Of a stretch of 64,000 bases of DNA, positions 11,263 through 22,879 are shown piece by piece (position 1 is the first letter of the stretch; the number at the start of each line of letters is the position of its first letter). This DNA is from Liolophura sinensis (Eukaryota > Mollusca > Polyplacophora > Chitonida > Chitonidae): positions 1,986,001 to 2,050,000 of the forward strand of contig NC_088302.1 of NCBI RefSeq assembly GCF_032854445.1, written 5' to 3'. The notes below the pieces were generated by a model that saw only the letters and a list, made by a program, of their open reading frames with translations, did no database searches and was not told where the DNA came from. The translations under genes were made by a program, and so were the position numbers.

Positions 11263-11463
11263 AATATTCACAGCTGAATTTTGTTTCTCCACCTTTTTTC
11301 TCATATTGTCCACATCAAGTCACTGGTCTTATATTTTTTGTGGTCTTGAGTATTGTGATATTCTAAAGTTCAGATTTGTTTTCATTTTATAATTAGTTTT
11401 ACTTTTGTGTGCTTGAGTGTTACTCCATCTGGTAGGTAGGGATTTTGAGTGTTACTCCATCTG

Positions 11464-12144
11464 GTAGGTAGGGATTTTGAGTGTTACTCCATCTGGCAGG
11501 TTATGGATTTTAACAGCTATGAGTTGATGATTTTATATGACTGGTTGGTTATCTGTGTTGAAATAATGTACGATCATGATATTCATGAAATACTTATGAG
11601 TGCACCTTGAAAAGTGGAAGTTGTCCATTCAGTTTAAGATCACCTTTCTTCTGTACAGCTGTCCTATATCATGGAGTGAGAAGTGAGTTTGATGTTGTGG
11701 GATGGGAGTGATGGCAGACAGCTGTTGTATGGTGAAGTGAGTTTGATGTTGTGTGGTGAGAATCCCAGGGAGGAACAACTATTGCAACCATAGGAGGTCA
11801 TGGTTCAATCAGATCATGTATGAAAGGAAAGATGGAAAGTCCTACTGAAATGTATTGCTCAACTCAGAGAAATATATCAATTATTTTATGAAAAATCATT
11901 TTATGTGACAATGTTCAGGTAAAGTACTACTCTTGTTAAAAGCATGGGCATGGGTAGGTAGGGATTTTGAGTGTTACTCCATCTGGCAGGTTATGGATTT
12001 TAACAGCTATGAGTTGATGATTTTATATGACTGGTGTTTGGTTATCTGTGTTGAAATAATGTACGATCATGATATTCATGAAATACTTATGAGTGCACCT
12101 TGAAAAGTGGAAGTTGTCCATTCAGTTTAAGATCACCTTTCTTC
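11464..12144 (+). repeat. Nested direct duplications
   Basis: 11464-11651 is repeated at 11950-12144 (shared taacagctatgagttgatga, tgtacgatcatgatattcat). Between the copies lies the 298-bp duplicate at 11652-11949. The order A-B-A', with B copied from 1.9 kb upstream, points to serial local copying rather than simple tandem slippage. Confidence 0.88.
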
Positions 12145-12663
12145 ATCGCTTTGTTCATTATATTTTCCAATCATGTAAAGGTTTTTACATATAAAAGTAT
12201 ATTTTTGTTGGAACATTGACGAATGGTACTATGATACTTATATTTTTGTGGTCCACATTAAGGAATTGTTATACAAACATATTAGACTGCGGAAATGTTT
12301 TGCCTAACCAGACAGTGTTTATTAAGCTGTTATTATTCATCTGTTATCCAATGATGTGTACAGACTCAGGTACGAGGGTTTAGTTTATAACTATTTCTAT
12401 TCTGATGAATCACAACTTATAAATGCATACTGCAAATATGCATTGGTGAGTCATTTTTGTGTTGGTCTTGCCAGTTATATATCTCCTTGTTATTATACCA
12501 GACCAGTGTATTTTAGTGCCGCAGTTGCTCCCAACTCATGTTTTTTAACACGTACTCGTAATGCAGTTGGCTTTTAGTTGTGTTTCACGATTGTGCCTAA
12601 CTTATGTGCTTCTTGCTATGATAGTACAGTTGTGGGTCACTTAGGTGGTGCTTTAATTTTATA

Positions 12664-12890
12664 TTTCTCCCACTTGTGCCTAGTTACAATTCTCCCACTT
12701 GTGCCTAGTTACAATTCTCCCACTTGTTCCTAGTTACAATTCTCCCATTGGTGCCTAGTTACAATTCTCCCACTCGTGCCTAGTTACAATTCTCCCACTC
12801 GTGCCTAGTTACAATTCTCCCACTCGTGCCTAGTTACAATTCTCCCACTTGTGCCTAGTTACAATTCTCCCACTCGTGCCGAGTTACAAG
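12664..12890. repeat. 25-bp tandem array, about 9 copies
   Basis: The unit is ttctcccacttgtgcctagt followed by tacaa, with a ttgtg/tcgtg variant; starts at 12665 and 12690 give the period. Confidence 0.95.
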
Positions 12891-13299
12891 CAGCAACACA
12901 CCTTATTAATGGATCCACAGGTTGAACATTAGTATCTTTTCACTGCTTACACCAAAATATGATTCTGTAGTTATTTAGGATAATTTCAAAATAAAAGAAA
13001 TCAAAATGTATGTGTTATGTATCCAACTGTTACTGTGATAAGTTTTTATATAATATTTTAGAAAAGGAAGGAAAACTTAGTTGAAAGTATATGTTTGGAG
13101 CAAAAAGTGACAAATGAAGCTCATGCTTCAACTCTGTTGGTTTTATTTTAATGTACATTTTATGATCTCCTATTTTTACCAGATTTTGATGATAAAACTG
13201 AATTTTGTGTTGTATATATGGCAAAACATCGACAAAATCATAGAGGGTTCTAATAATACACACTTGTAAATAGGTGTTGACTGACGTTGTTTCAAATCT

Positions 13300-13305
13300 A
13301 ATAAA
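13300..13305 (+). other. Candidate polyadenylation signal
   Basis: AATAAA in the context ctaataaagagattaataaa. It follows about 400 bases of AT-rich, non-tandem sequence downstream of the N4BP2 stop, and a further ataaaa lies near 12990. If it serves N4BP2 the 3' UTR would be about 4 kb and include the arrays; this is inference. Confidence 0.25.
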
Positions 13306-13319
13306 GAGATTAATAAATT

Positions 13320-16300
13320 CACCGAATTATTTTTCTGTTCCTCGTGTAACAAGCGTTACAGATTGGCGCTTTGTTGTCTTCCAGATGTAAAGATAAGTGT
13401 TGGGGAACTGAAATGTGTTCGCCTGCCTCTCGTGGCGGATAACTCCAAAACGTCTTCAACTGAATGTACTGATATACACGTACCCCTTATTTACACGACT
13501 CCTGCCTGCCGTGGTGGATAACTCCAAAAGGTCGTGATTAAGATACTTTACCGATATGCCCCGTCAATAGGTCACGCATGCATCATGCATGTACCTGTTC
13601 TACAAAGTCAGGAACCCTAAGCTAAGCGTTTATACATTGGCGGCGAAACTCTTCACAATAATGATGGAAGTTACGTCGGGCGCAGCTTGCGACTGCTTCT
13701 TAAAACAGGTCTGTGGGACACGTTTGAGAAAAGACTAGCAAACGATGCCTTGGGTAACTTCCATGACAACATGGAATAAGGACTCCCTTAGCACTTCCGT
13801 TTCTCGGGAATTCACAAAATAAAATATACATTTTCAGACACCACCCGCATTGTGCCCGAAAGGGGCTGTCTTGCGAGAATGAACGAGACGGAAGCGCCAT
13901 CTGACGACAAGGGAGTGAACCAGCCAAATGAACGCCAAGGTTTACCTGGCCACAGACCCCCATTAATTTTCCATCAGCGACAATGTTAACGTTTAGCGCT
14001 GTTTAGCTCAGCCCCAACCATTCTGTGGCCAATAAGCTTTGGTGCACACCTGGCCCAGCCCGTGAGGAAGAAGCCAATAAAATCTTGACATTGGTTGACC
14101 GTCAAAATCTGGACATTTCTATGCCGGCAGCTGAGAGGGGCACTATGGCTTGACCGCAAATTGTTGGCACCATGGCTTGCCCAGCAACGCCAAGGGGACG
14201 TCACCCGCAGCCTCATCACCACCTGCCTCCTTGTGTCCTCTCGCCCAGCATTTCAAACTTTCATCATTAAAACTCATACCTGCCGAAAGCTGAGACAATT
14301 TCCATCATATTGATACCAAGCATTCACCTGTAAACCAAAAAAACGGCAGGCTGGCAGCGACAAAAGACTTTACACTCTAAAATACACAGAATTACTGTAA
14401 TGTCTGAAAATGTTTTTATTTTGTGAATTTGTGTGGTTGTCATGGATCCTTTTTGATTCCGCGAGACTCAGAACAGAATATTTGATTATGGGGACCACTC
14501 GGTTGACATCGATTTACGCTAGGGAAGAAGATGCGTGTGAAGATGCGGTAAATGTTGGGGGGGGGGGGGCAAGATTCCTAGCCAAACAGGCGAGGGTCCA
14601 GGGGCCGCCAAGGCCCCGGAAGCTGTCAAGGAGCTATATCGCCGTAGAGACGATTTGCCGTATTATAGATATGCCAGTTGAGGTGTTATTGACTATTTAA
14701 GCCAGCTTGAAAAAATTGAAATAGACTTTTAGCTCAATTGTTGACGCTTTTGCCTGGAGAACCACAGGTCAACAAAGAACATTGTAACAATTTATCCAGA
14801 ATTCAACATTAAATTTGTGCATGTCGGAGAAAGGTTGGTTTAGACTGACTAATACAAGCATTTAACTCGTATGGCGGAGAATCGGTGGAAAGAAACATCC
14901 ATCTATTCACTGGGCCTTGGTGGTAAACTTGCCGGCCTATTCACGCTGGCTTGCTTGCAATTCTGGGTCATCCCTTTCTCGTCAATAAATATAGGCATAT
15001 TATCAGAATAACTTTGTGGAACATAGGCCAATAGGCCCTATGTCTTGAGATTGTATATGTAGACGATGCATACATTTTTTTTTATTCTTTAACTGCCGTT
15101 TGTATTTGATTCAAAACAATAATCATAGTAAAAAAAAAACGTTCAAAAAACGTCAACTGGGCTATAGAGATTGCGCGCCCTATGTACAGGCCGACGCTTT
15201 TACCCATTATTCATTGTTACTGATTTTTGGGAAGTCTCGGCTATCTGAAAAGCATAAGAGAAAGAATTACATTTTTATAGAAACATATGTAAAATTCATT
15301 CAAAGAGGAACCCTGCCCCCATTTGACTCCCAAAACGCAGTCAATGCCATATAATACTACTGCAACATTCCCTTTCTGGCCGTGAGGATAAATCAAAAAT
15401 TATTTTTGGTTTGTTCTTATCTTAACAGTTTTGAAGTGCTGCTCCTTCTTCCAGGACTGTTTTGAAAATACCACAGGTTGGGTCTAAGATCTAAGAGCTG
15501 ACAAACCAGGCACATTCCTTATACATGGCAGGGACGTGCATGACGCCGTTTTCGCCAAGCCTACTCTGACTGCATGCTCTGCTCTAAACATAAGTCCGGC
15601 AATGTGATTGCATGTCCCATGTAGCCTATAAAGAAAGTAAACTTATGTTCATGTATACTTTAACATTAGCAAAACTCACCAATTGCTCTCAGCTAAAGTA
15701 GTTTATTCGTACTTGACAAAATTAAACTACGTTTCAGTCAAGGTATAAACGTCACAAAGGGTTTTACTCTTAGCCAACAGCTTCGATGAACGATGCCATT
15801 AGCAGGCTGAAGAGTGAGATAAATAGAACGGATTCATGTATTGTTAAGGGATAGTCAAATCCTATTTAAAAAAGCATTTTACTACCTACCCTGCTGTAGA
15901 AGTACGGTAACACTATGGATCTATCCGCCAGGGTTTCATGGTTGTTTTTCTCAACAGCCACCCAAACCTGATAAGAAAGCACTGAAATTCTCGTGGGAGG
16001 GGTGACTTTTGTACTCACTAAACATACTGGACTATTTTCCCGAATGGGATGGTGCCCTACATCATGCACCCATCCAGAGGAAAAGTATCTCAAAATATAA
16101 TAATCATGCAATTACAGTTTTAATACAGTTGATAACATAATATAGTGAAACTTTGTACACAAGTGGATAGGGTTGTACATGTAGGCTAACACGTATTTCA
16201 GCTAGAATTAAATCAGCTTTACAACTTTCTTCAGAAAATCAAGCCTGTTGGTCTGGGGCTCGTTCCACAAAGCGATTGTAAGCTAAGATAAATGTGACTA

Positions 16301-16900
16301 CACTGGCAACGTATCCTTTCAACAAGGTTTACGATAGTAGCTACAAGTTTCAGGGATGAAGATTTAAGTACGTCTTAAAAACAAACTTTAAAAGTTGTTC
16401 CTTGATTGCAACGCTTTCAAAATTTTCCTCTCATGCCACAAAGGTCCTTAATAAAATATAGAAACATTTGAACAAAAATGTATTATCAGAAAATTAGCAT
16501 CATCTCATTGTTTGCTAAATACGGTATTCAAAATCAAAGAAAATATCATCTACAGGGAAAATTATGAAATCCAAACATATTAATGAAATGCTTAACTAAT
16601 TTTGTTAATCCACTGCACAAAATGATAAGAGTTAATGAAACTATAATTATCCTTAGCTGAATTTTTAACGTAACGGAAGGTAATCGTAGACAAGCTAGCC
16701 TTGTTCTGTAATTACAATTGATACAAGAGACTTGATCAGATATTAATCTGAAACAAAATTAGCAAAACATAAACAGTAAAAGAAATATATTTGAATGATA
16801 AAAAACAGAAAAAAGGAGGAGAGTACACCTTCTGAAATGTCAAGTATATTACATTAACAATCATAACTTTGTCTTACGATTATTAACATAATTTACCATT
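13320..16900. other. Intergenic; no gene identified
   Basis: A short motif (ggcggataactccaaaa / ggtggataactccaaaa) occurs twice at about 13434 and 13514. An open stretch of about 54 codons on + (about 13619-13780) with AATAAA about 40 bases after its stop could be a terminal exon, but I found no convincing acceptor. ORFs at 14410-14700 and 15100-15354 show no domain. A G10 run is at about 14558. Confidence 0.4.
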
Positions 16901-16915
16901 TTACAATTAACTATA

Positions 16916-17179
16916 TTAATTGTTACAAGCCTTTATAAGCCTATTAATTGATTCAATTGCCTTGAAAGCAACTGTACGTGAGTTCCGTCTGTCTGTTTTC
17001 CCCTCAGCATTAGGCAGTTTTTTTAGTGCAACCGAGGACCAGACTCTGAACTCGTGATTGACGGTATTTAAATTGACACCAACATTAGCATCAAAAACAT
17101 TACTCGCTTGGCTGGTCTGGGAAGAATGTTTAGCCCTCCCCTTTCCTTTGGAGGAGAAAGGTTTTGTTCCCTTTGGCAT
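16916..17179 (-). CDS. Small basic protein, unrecognised, possibly intronless
   Basis: Complete 87-residue ORF. The first 20 residues (MPKGTKPFSSKGKGRAKHSS) are very basic and Ser-rich, as in nuclear or nucleolar proteins. A middle stretch has NVFDANVGVNLNTVNHEFRV. The C-terminal part is a mixed-charge helix ending INRLIKACNN. A TATA-like box sits 77-82 bases upstream of the ATG, so a short 5' UTR is plausible. The N terminus recalls small ribosome-biogenesis factors, but I could not align it to one and give no function. It could also be a chance ORF; in favour are the promoter-like upstream region and the lack of tandem repeats in it. Confidence 0.4.
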   Translation of the reverse strand: MPKGTKPFSSKGKGRAKHSSQTSQASNVFDANVGVNLNTVNHEFRVWSSVALKKLPNAEGKTDRRNSRTVAFKAIESINRLIKACNN

Positions 17180-17255
17180 GTTTAAGAATGTTTACCGAAC
17201 AGGCAAATGACAGCAGAGAGGTTCCGATGACCTTTCGCCTCGTTATGAGGTTGAC

Positions 17256-17261
17256 TTTATA
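17256..17261 (-). promoter_or_regulatory. TATA box upstream of the small basic ORF
   Basis: On the minus strand the sequence is catatatgggtataaagtca. TATAAA lies 77 bases before the ATG at 17179, placing a predicted start site near 17228. Confidence 0.35.
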
Positions 17262-17479
17262 CCCATATATGCCAAGCCGTGGAAAGGTGTACTAGAAGCC
17301 GTTATTTCCGGTAACTCTCCCAACACTTCGTGTGAGTCGATTTCAAAGTTACATTCCACAACTAAATATGGAGCTGTGCGACCAGTGACCGTTTTGAACC
17401 ATGTAGTTCCCGAGCCAGTATCTGATACACTGACCTACCTTGTTTTCTTATAAGATGAAAAGGCATAAGTTTGTAGCAC

Positions 17480-20400
17480 AAACAACGATTCTTACACGTC
17501 ATCCTCAAGTTGTGCCTTGTTGTGAATCGTGACTCTTAACCATTTTCCCCGAGTTGGGAATCGTTGTTGAATGTGATTGTTATACGTGATCTCCATGTTG
17601 TGTTTTGTTGTGAAACGTAGTTCTTGTACGTGGTGCCCTGAGTTGTGTTTTGCTGTGAAACGCGGTTCTCATGCATGTCTCCATGTTCCGAGATGTTTAT
17701 TGTTGTACAGGGTGATTCTTATACGTGGCCCCCACACAGCTGGGTGTTTTCGTGAAATGTTGTTCTTGGGCCCGAGTTATGCATTATTGTAAAACGTGTA
17801 AAACGTAAAAAGATGTGTATTTTTCTGAAACGAGCTTCTTATACGTGATCTATTTGTTGTGTACAGTCTTGAAACGTGTTTCTTGTACTTTGTCCCCGAG
17901 CTGTGTATTGTTGTGAAAGATGGTTCTTATATTTATTCTCCATGTTGCGTTTTGTTGTAAAAGGTAATTCTTAATCTCCAAGTTGTTTTTTGTTGTAAAA
18001 GGAATTCTTAATCTCCAAGTTGTTTTTTTGTTGTGAAAGAGAATTCTTAATCTCCAAGTTGTTTTTTGTTGTGAAAGGTAATTCTTATTCTCCAAGTTGT
18101 TTTTTGTTGTGAAAGGTAATTCTTAATCTCCAAGTTGTTTTTTGTTGTAAAAGGTGATTCTTAATCTCCAAGTTGTTTTTTGTTGTGAATTCTTAATCTC
18201 CAAGTTGTTTTTTGTTGTAAAAGGTGATTCTTAATCTCCAAGTTGTTTTTTGTTGTGAAAGGTAATTCTTAATCTCCAAATTGTTTTTTGTTGTGAAAGA
18301 GAATTCTTAATCTCCAAGTTGTTTTTTGTTGTAAAAGGTGATTCTTAATCTCCAAGTTGTTTTTGTTGTAAAAGGTGATTCGTAATCTCCAAGTTGTTTT
18401 TTGTTGTAAAAGGTAATTCTTAATCTCCAAGTTGTTTTTTGTTGTAAAAGGTGATTCTTAATCTCCAAGTTGTTTTTTGTTGTAAAAGGTGATTCTTAAT
18501 CTCCAAGTTGTTTTTTGTTGTGAAAGGTAATTCCTATTCTCCAAGTTGTTTTTTGTTGTGAAAGGTAATTCTTAATCTCCAAGTTGTTTTTTGTTGTAAA
18601 AGGTGATTCTTAATCTCCAAGTTGTTTTTTTTGTTGTGAAAGGTAATTCTTAATCTCCAAGTTGTTTTTTGTTGTAAAAGGTGATTCTTAATCTCCAAGT
18701 TGTTTTTTGTTGTGAAAGGTAATTCTTAATCTCCAAGTTGTTTTTTGTTGTAAAAGGTGATTCGTAATCTCCAAGTTGTTTTTGTTGTGAAAGGTAATTC
18801 TTAATCTCCAAGTTGTTTTTTGTTGTAAAAGGTGATTCTTAATCTCCAAGTTGTTTTTTGTTGTGAAAGGTAATTCTTAATCTCCAAGTTGTTTTTTGTT
18901 GTAAAAGGTGATTCGTAATCTCCAAGTTGTTTTTTGTTGTGAAAGGTAATTCTTAATCTCCAAGTTGTTTTTTGTTGTGAAAGGTAATTCTTATTCTCCA
19001 AGTTGTTTTTTGTTGTGAAAGGTAATTCTTATTCTCCAAGTTGTTTTTTGTTGTAAAAGGTGATTCTTAATCCCCAAGTTGTTTTTTGTTGTGAAAGGTA
19101 ATTCTTAATCTCCAAGTTGTTTTTTGTTGTAAAAGGTAATTCTTAATCTCCAAGTTGTTTTTTGTTGTGAAAGAGAATTCTTAATCTCCAAGTTGTTTGT
19201 GTTGTAAAAGGTGATTCTTAATCTCCAAGTTGTTTTTTGTTGTAAAAGGTAATTCTTAATCTCCAAGTTGTTTTTTGTTGTGAAAGGTAATTCTTAATCT
19301 CCAAGTTGTTTTTTCTTGTGAAAGGTAATTCTTAATCTCCAAGTTGTTTTTTCTTGTGAAAGGTAATTCTTAATCTCCAAGTTGTTTTTTCTTGTGAAAG
19401 AGAATTCTTAATCTCCAAGTTGTTTTTTGTTGTAAAAGGTAATTCTTAATCCCCAAGTTGTTTTTTGTTGTAAAAGGTAATTCTTAATCTCCAAGTTGTT
19501 TTTTGTTGTGAAAGAGAATTCTTAATCTCCAAGTTGTTTTTGTTGTAAAAGGTGATTCTTAATCTCCAAGTTGTTTTTTGTTGTAAAAGGTAATTCTTAA
19601 TCTCCAAGTTGTTTTTTGTTGTAAAAGGTAATTCTTAATCTCCAAGTTGTTTTTTCTTGTGAAAGGTAATTCTTAATCTCCAAGTTGTTTTTTGTTGTGA
19701 AAGGTAATTCTTAATCTCCAAGTTGTTTTTTGTTGTGAAAGGTAATTCTTAATCTCCAAGTTGTTTTTTCTTGTGAAAGGTAATTCTTAATCTCCAAGTT
19801 GTTTTTTCTTGTGAAAGGTGATTCTTAATCTCCAAGCTGTGTTTTGTTGTTAAACGTGATTCTTAGACGTGATTCCCGAGTTGTGTATTGTTGTTAAACG
19901 TGATTCATATACGTGGCTGCCGAGTGGTGTATTGTTGTGAAAGTTGGTTCCTAAAGTGGTCTCCAAGCTGTGTATTGTTGTCGAACGTGAGAAACGATTG
20001 GATTTTGATTTGATTGGTGTTTTACGCCGTACTTAAAAGTATTTCACTCATAGGACGGCGGCCAGCATTATTGTTGGAGGAAACCGGGGGGAACCCACGG
20101 CCATCCGCACGTTGCTGGAAGACCTTCTCACGTACGGCCGGAGAGGAAACTAGCGGGCTAACCAACTGAGCCACGGAGGCCCCTCCGTGAAAAACGAGTA
20201 AAACGTGATAGTTATACGTGGTCTCCGAGTCATGCATTGTCCCGAAGCGCGGTTCTTGTTCGTGTTCTCCGAGTTGCGAAACGTGATTTTTATCCTCAGC
20301 TGTGTAATGTTGTGAAATGTCGTTTTATGCACGGTCTCCAAGTTGTGTATTGTTGTAAAACGTGATTTTTACATGTGGCCCCCAAGATGTGTACATTTGC

Positions 20401-20720
20401 GAAACGTGGTTCTTATACCTGGTCCACACACAGCTGGGTATTGTTGTGATACGTGGCTCCTATACGAGGCCCCCATACAGCTGGGTATTGTTGTGATACG
20501 TGGCTCTTATACGAGGCCCCCATACAGCTGGGTATTGTTGTGATACGTGGCTCTTATACGAGGCCCCCATACAGCTGGGTATTGTTGTGATGCGTTATCC
20601 TTGGCTGTGTATTCTTGTGAAAGTGGTGTTTATCAATGGTCATCCGCTATTGTTGTGAAAAGTGCTTCTTATTCGTGGCATCGTTTTGTATTCTTGTGAA
20701 ACGTGGCCCTTATGTGTGTA
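17480..20720. repeat. Large array: homogenised 38-bp core, diverged flanks
   Basis: The core, about 17935-19830, has some 50 units of aatctccaagttgttttttg, then ttgtgaaaggtaattctt (38 bp), with tgtaaaaggtgatt variants. Flanking units (17480-17934, 19831-20720) are longer and diverged, built on tgttgtgaaacgtggttctt and a cc(g/c)agttgtgtatt block. A SINE interrupts the right flank. The younger core appears to derive from a shortened old unit by expansion. Confidence 0.95.
19996..20184 (-). mobile_element. tRNA-headed SINE, near full length
   Basis: On the minus strand it begins ggggcctccgtggctcagtt (A-box-like tRNA head) and ends with a tail containing gtacggcgtaaaacaccaat. The same family occurs at 36740, 42200 and 46321. 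The tail matches a SINE type I associate with molluscs (possibly the MetaSINE group; not checked). It is inserted in the right flank of the 38-bp array. Confidence 0.85.
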
Positions 20721-21172
20721 TAATGTAGTCCATCCTATTGGTGCTCAGCTATAAACGTACTACAGGTTCCCAGGGGGTATAGTGCTTGTATAATGTGGCC
20801 CCAGTCAATGCAGCCATTTGGCGTCTATATTGCCAGTTTCCGGGACTGCGTATTGGTAGGTATATACCCAAAGTACTCTACAGATGTTTGATCCACAACC
20901 TTTACATTAGGGCATGATAATCCTTCACAAGACGACGTATAGACATGCTCAATAATTTAAAATAAAAAAAACAACCATCTAGGTCGAAACAAAAAAAAAT
21001 CACAAAAAGTTACAAAAAACACCAAAATCGAAATCAGATAATAAATATTTATGTGAATAGACATAAAACAGTTAATACATATATCTTATGTTTTATTCTC
21101 CTCTCCGATCAAAATACTGTCGATTCATAAACTACCTGTTATATAAAATTGTCGATTTTCACACGCCTTTTA

Positions 21173-21465
21173 TTACCGTGAGAACTCAAAAGGAACGCAC
21201 ACATCTGGATACGATCTCAGTGCGTCAACCATTTCGAAAAAGTTCTTGAAGTTGGCCAGTGAGAAAATGTGATCTAACAGCGGCCTAGAGACCATCGATT
21301 CGATTTCCCTTTTCCCTCTCTGACTAAATGTGCCAATGGCGAGAGCGTACACGACAGCTTTAATTTGGAGTTTCTTGACTTCAACAGCCACTTTTTTGCC
21401 GCAGTTTGACCTGCCGTCTGTCAGTACCAGTACGTCTTTAACGGACTCTGTAGCGTCACTGACAC
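21173..21465 (-). CDS. vWA-domain protein, terminal exon
   Basis: Acceptor tctgttcacag at 21466, then 97 codons including the stop. The first part reads VSDATESVKDVLVLTDGRSN, where VLVLTDG is the fourth beta strand of a von Willebrand factor A domain with the MIDAS Asp. It continues through a helix (VAVEVKKLQIKAVVYALAIG) to the typical C-terminal helix FKNFFEMVDAL, then a short tail ending FEFSR. The codon split (two bases in) fits the exon at 22165. vWA domains bind ligands or matrix partners through a metal ion; together with the TSP1-like exon upstream this suggests a secreted matrix or adhesion protein. Confidence 0.8.
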
Positions 21466-21671
21466 CTGTGAACAGAAATGACGAGTATAGCTATTTAATC
21501 TAACAGTTACCGATTTGTAATGTGGTCCTGATATGCTGCACCCCAAGTACTCATATACAAACCAGTGTTAAACTTCCCAAAAAGGTAATAGATTTAAGGC
21601 AAATTCTCAGATATAATCCACATGCTCTCTGCTAATGCGTACTCAGAAACTATCTGAAAAGTCATTGACTG

Positions 21672-21740
21672 ATTTATTTGATTGGTGGCTTACGCTGTGC
21701 TCAAGAATATGTCACTTATACGACGGCGGCAAATGCCATT
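21672..21740 (-). mobile_element. SINE tail fragment
   Basis: tgattggtggcttacgctgt followed by a degraded match to the SINE tail (cttatacgacggcggc). Only the 3' part of the element is left. Confidence 0.6.
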
Positions 21741-22164
21741 GGACAATTCAGAAGTACTTATAATAATTTGTAAATGAATTTCTTGTGACGTTAGTTCGTG
21801 AGAAAATCTAAAAACTAAAATAGCACTACTATTATTTTGCCTTATAGTCTCCTTCCCGTTATCTTTGAGATGACTGGGTCTGAAAGATGACTTCACCCGT
21901 GTCTTAAGTTAAATAGGGACTTTACTATACTGTAAAATTGTCAGTTTGTGTGTTTGTAGTCCTATATACCCCTCCGCAAACACTCATGCGCAGAGAGTTA
22001 CAAAAACACAGATGACTGGGCTTTTTGTACGCAACCAGTAATTAGGGAAGCCCTGCGCGGGGATGAACTCCAAACCATTATCCACGACCCGAACCCCAGT
22101 GTACCCTCCAGCTCCCCATGTCGCCATTGTACTCAAGACACGACAGTCTTCATTGTTTACTTAC

Positions 22165-22367
22165 CACTTTTGGGGTCAAACATGTAGGTGTGGGCGAAGT
22201 GAAGGGCATTTCCGGTGCAGGTAATGCTTCGCTCCTGTGGGATTTTTATGATCGCCTTTTTCACAGCGTTCAGGTCAAAGTACGTCTTGAAGTCAAAGTT
22301 CAGGGCAATCGTCTTGTAGAAGGTGAAGACAGCTATTCTGTTGTGTTGTCGTGTTTTTCCGATCGTA
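22165..22367 (-). CDS. vWA-domain protein, middle exon
   Basis: 203-nt exon: acceptor ctgatttgcag, donor gtaagt. It encodes TIGKTRQHNRIAVFTFYKTI, then a helix region and RSITCTGNALHFAHTYMF. RIAVFTF is the second vWA beta strand and TCTGNAL provides the MIDAS Thr. It joins the terminal exon in phase (DPKSG|VSDA). The first vWA strand with the DxSxS motif should precede this exon but is not evident. Confidence 0.8.
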
Positions 22368-22879
22368 CTGCAAATCAGGGCAATCATCTCTCCTAACTTA
22401 ACTTAGGAGAGCGAAGGATAGGACGCGACCCCTTCCCGAGATGAACTTGCTTTGAACTTTCTTGACAGCATTTTTTTGATCCCATGAGTTTTCTTTATCT
22501 GAATGATTGAAACATACACACATTTTGGTAAAAACATATCAATTGGGTGTGAAGAAACACTGGCTAAGAAGAATTAATACATAGTCAGAGAGCTGCAGAC
22601 ATGCGTGTTTTTGTAGCTATTAGGATAAATTTTGATTCCCACGCCTTTGAGTAATTATTGACGAGAATGTCTAAAAAGTCAGGGTGGGGTAGTTAGCCGA
22701 GATTTGCTAACCTGTCACACCGGATATACCCGAATCCGACACGTTCAATGTTTGAATGTATTTGCATTTCGGCTAAATATACCTATTCTGTCCAGTTCCA
22801 AATCTCGTGAGAACATCCACTGTATATTACATGAACCTTAGAGACAAATGTGGCGTTAACAAAAGAATAAAATATTCCT

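Noticed and set aside
13986-14313. ORFs on both strands in a GC-richer stretch
   Set aside because: No domain, no splice sites, and the two strands are equally open.
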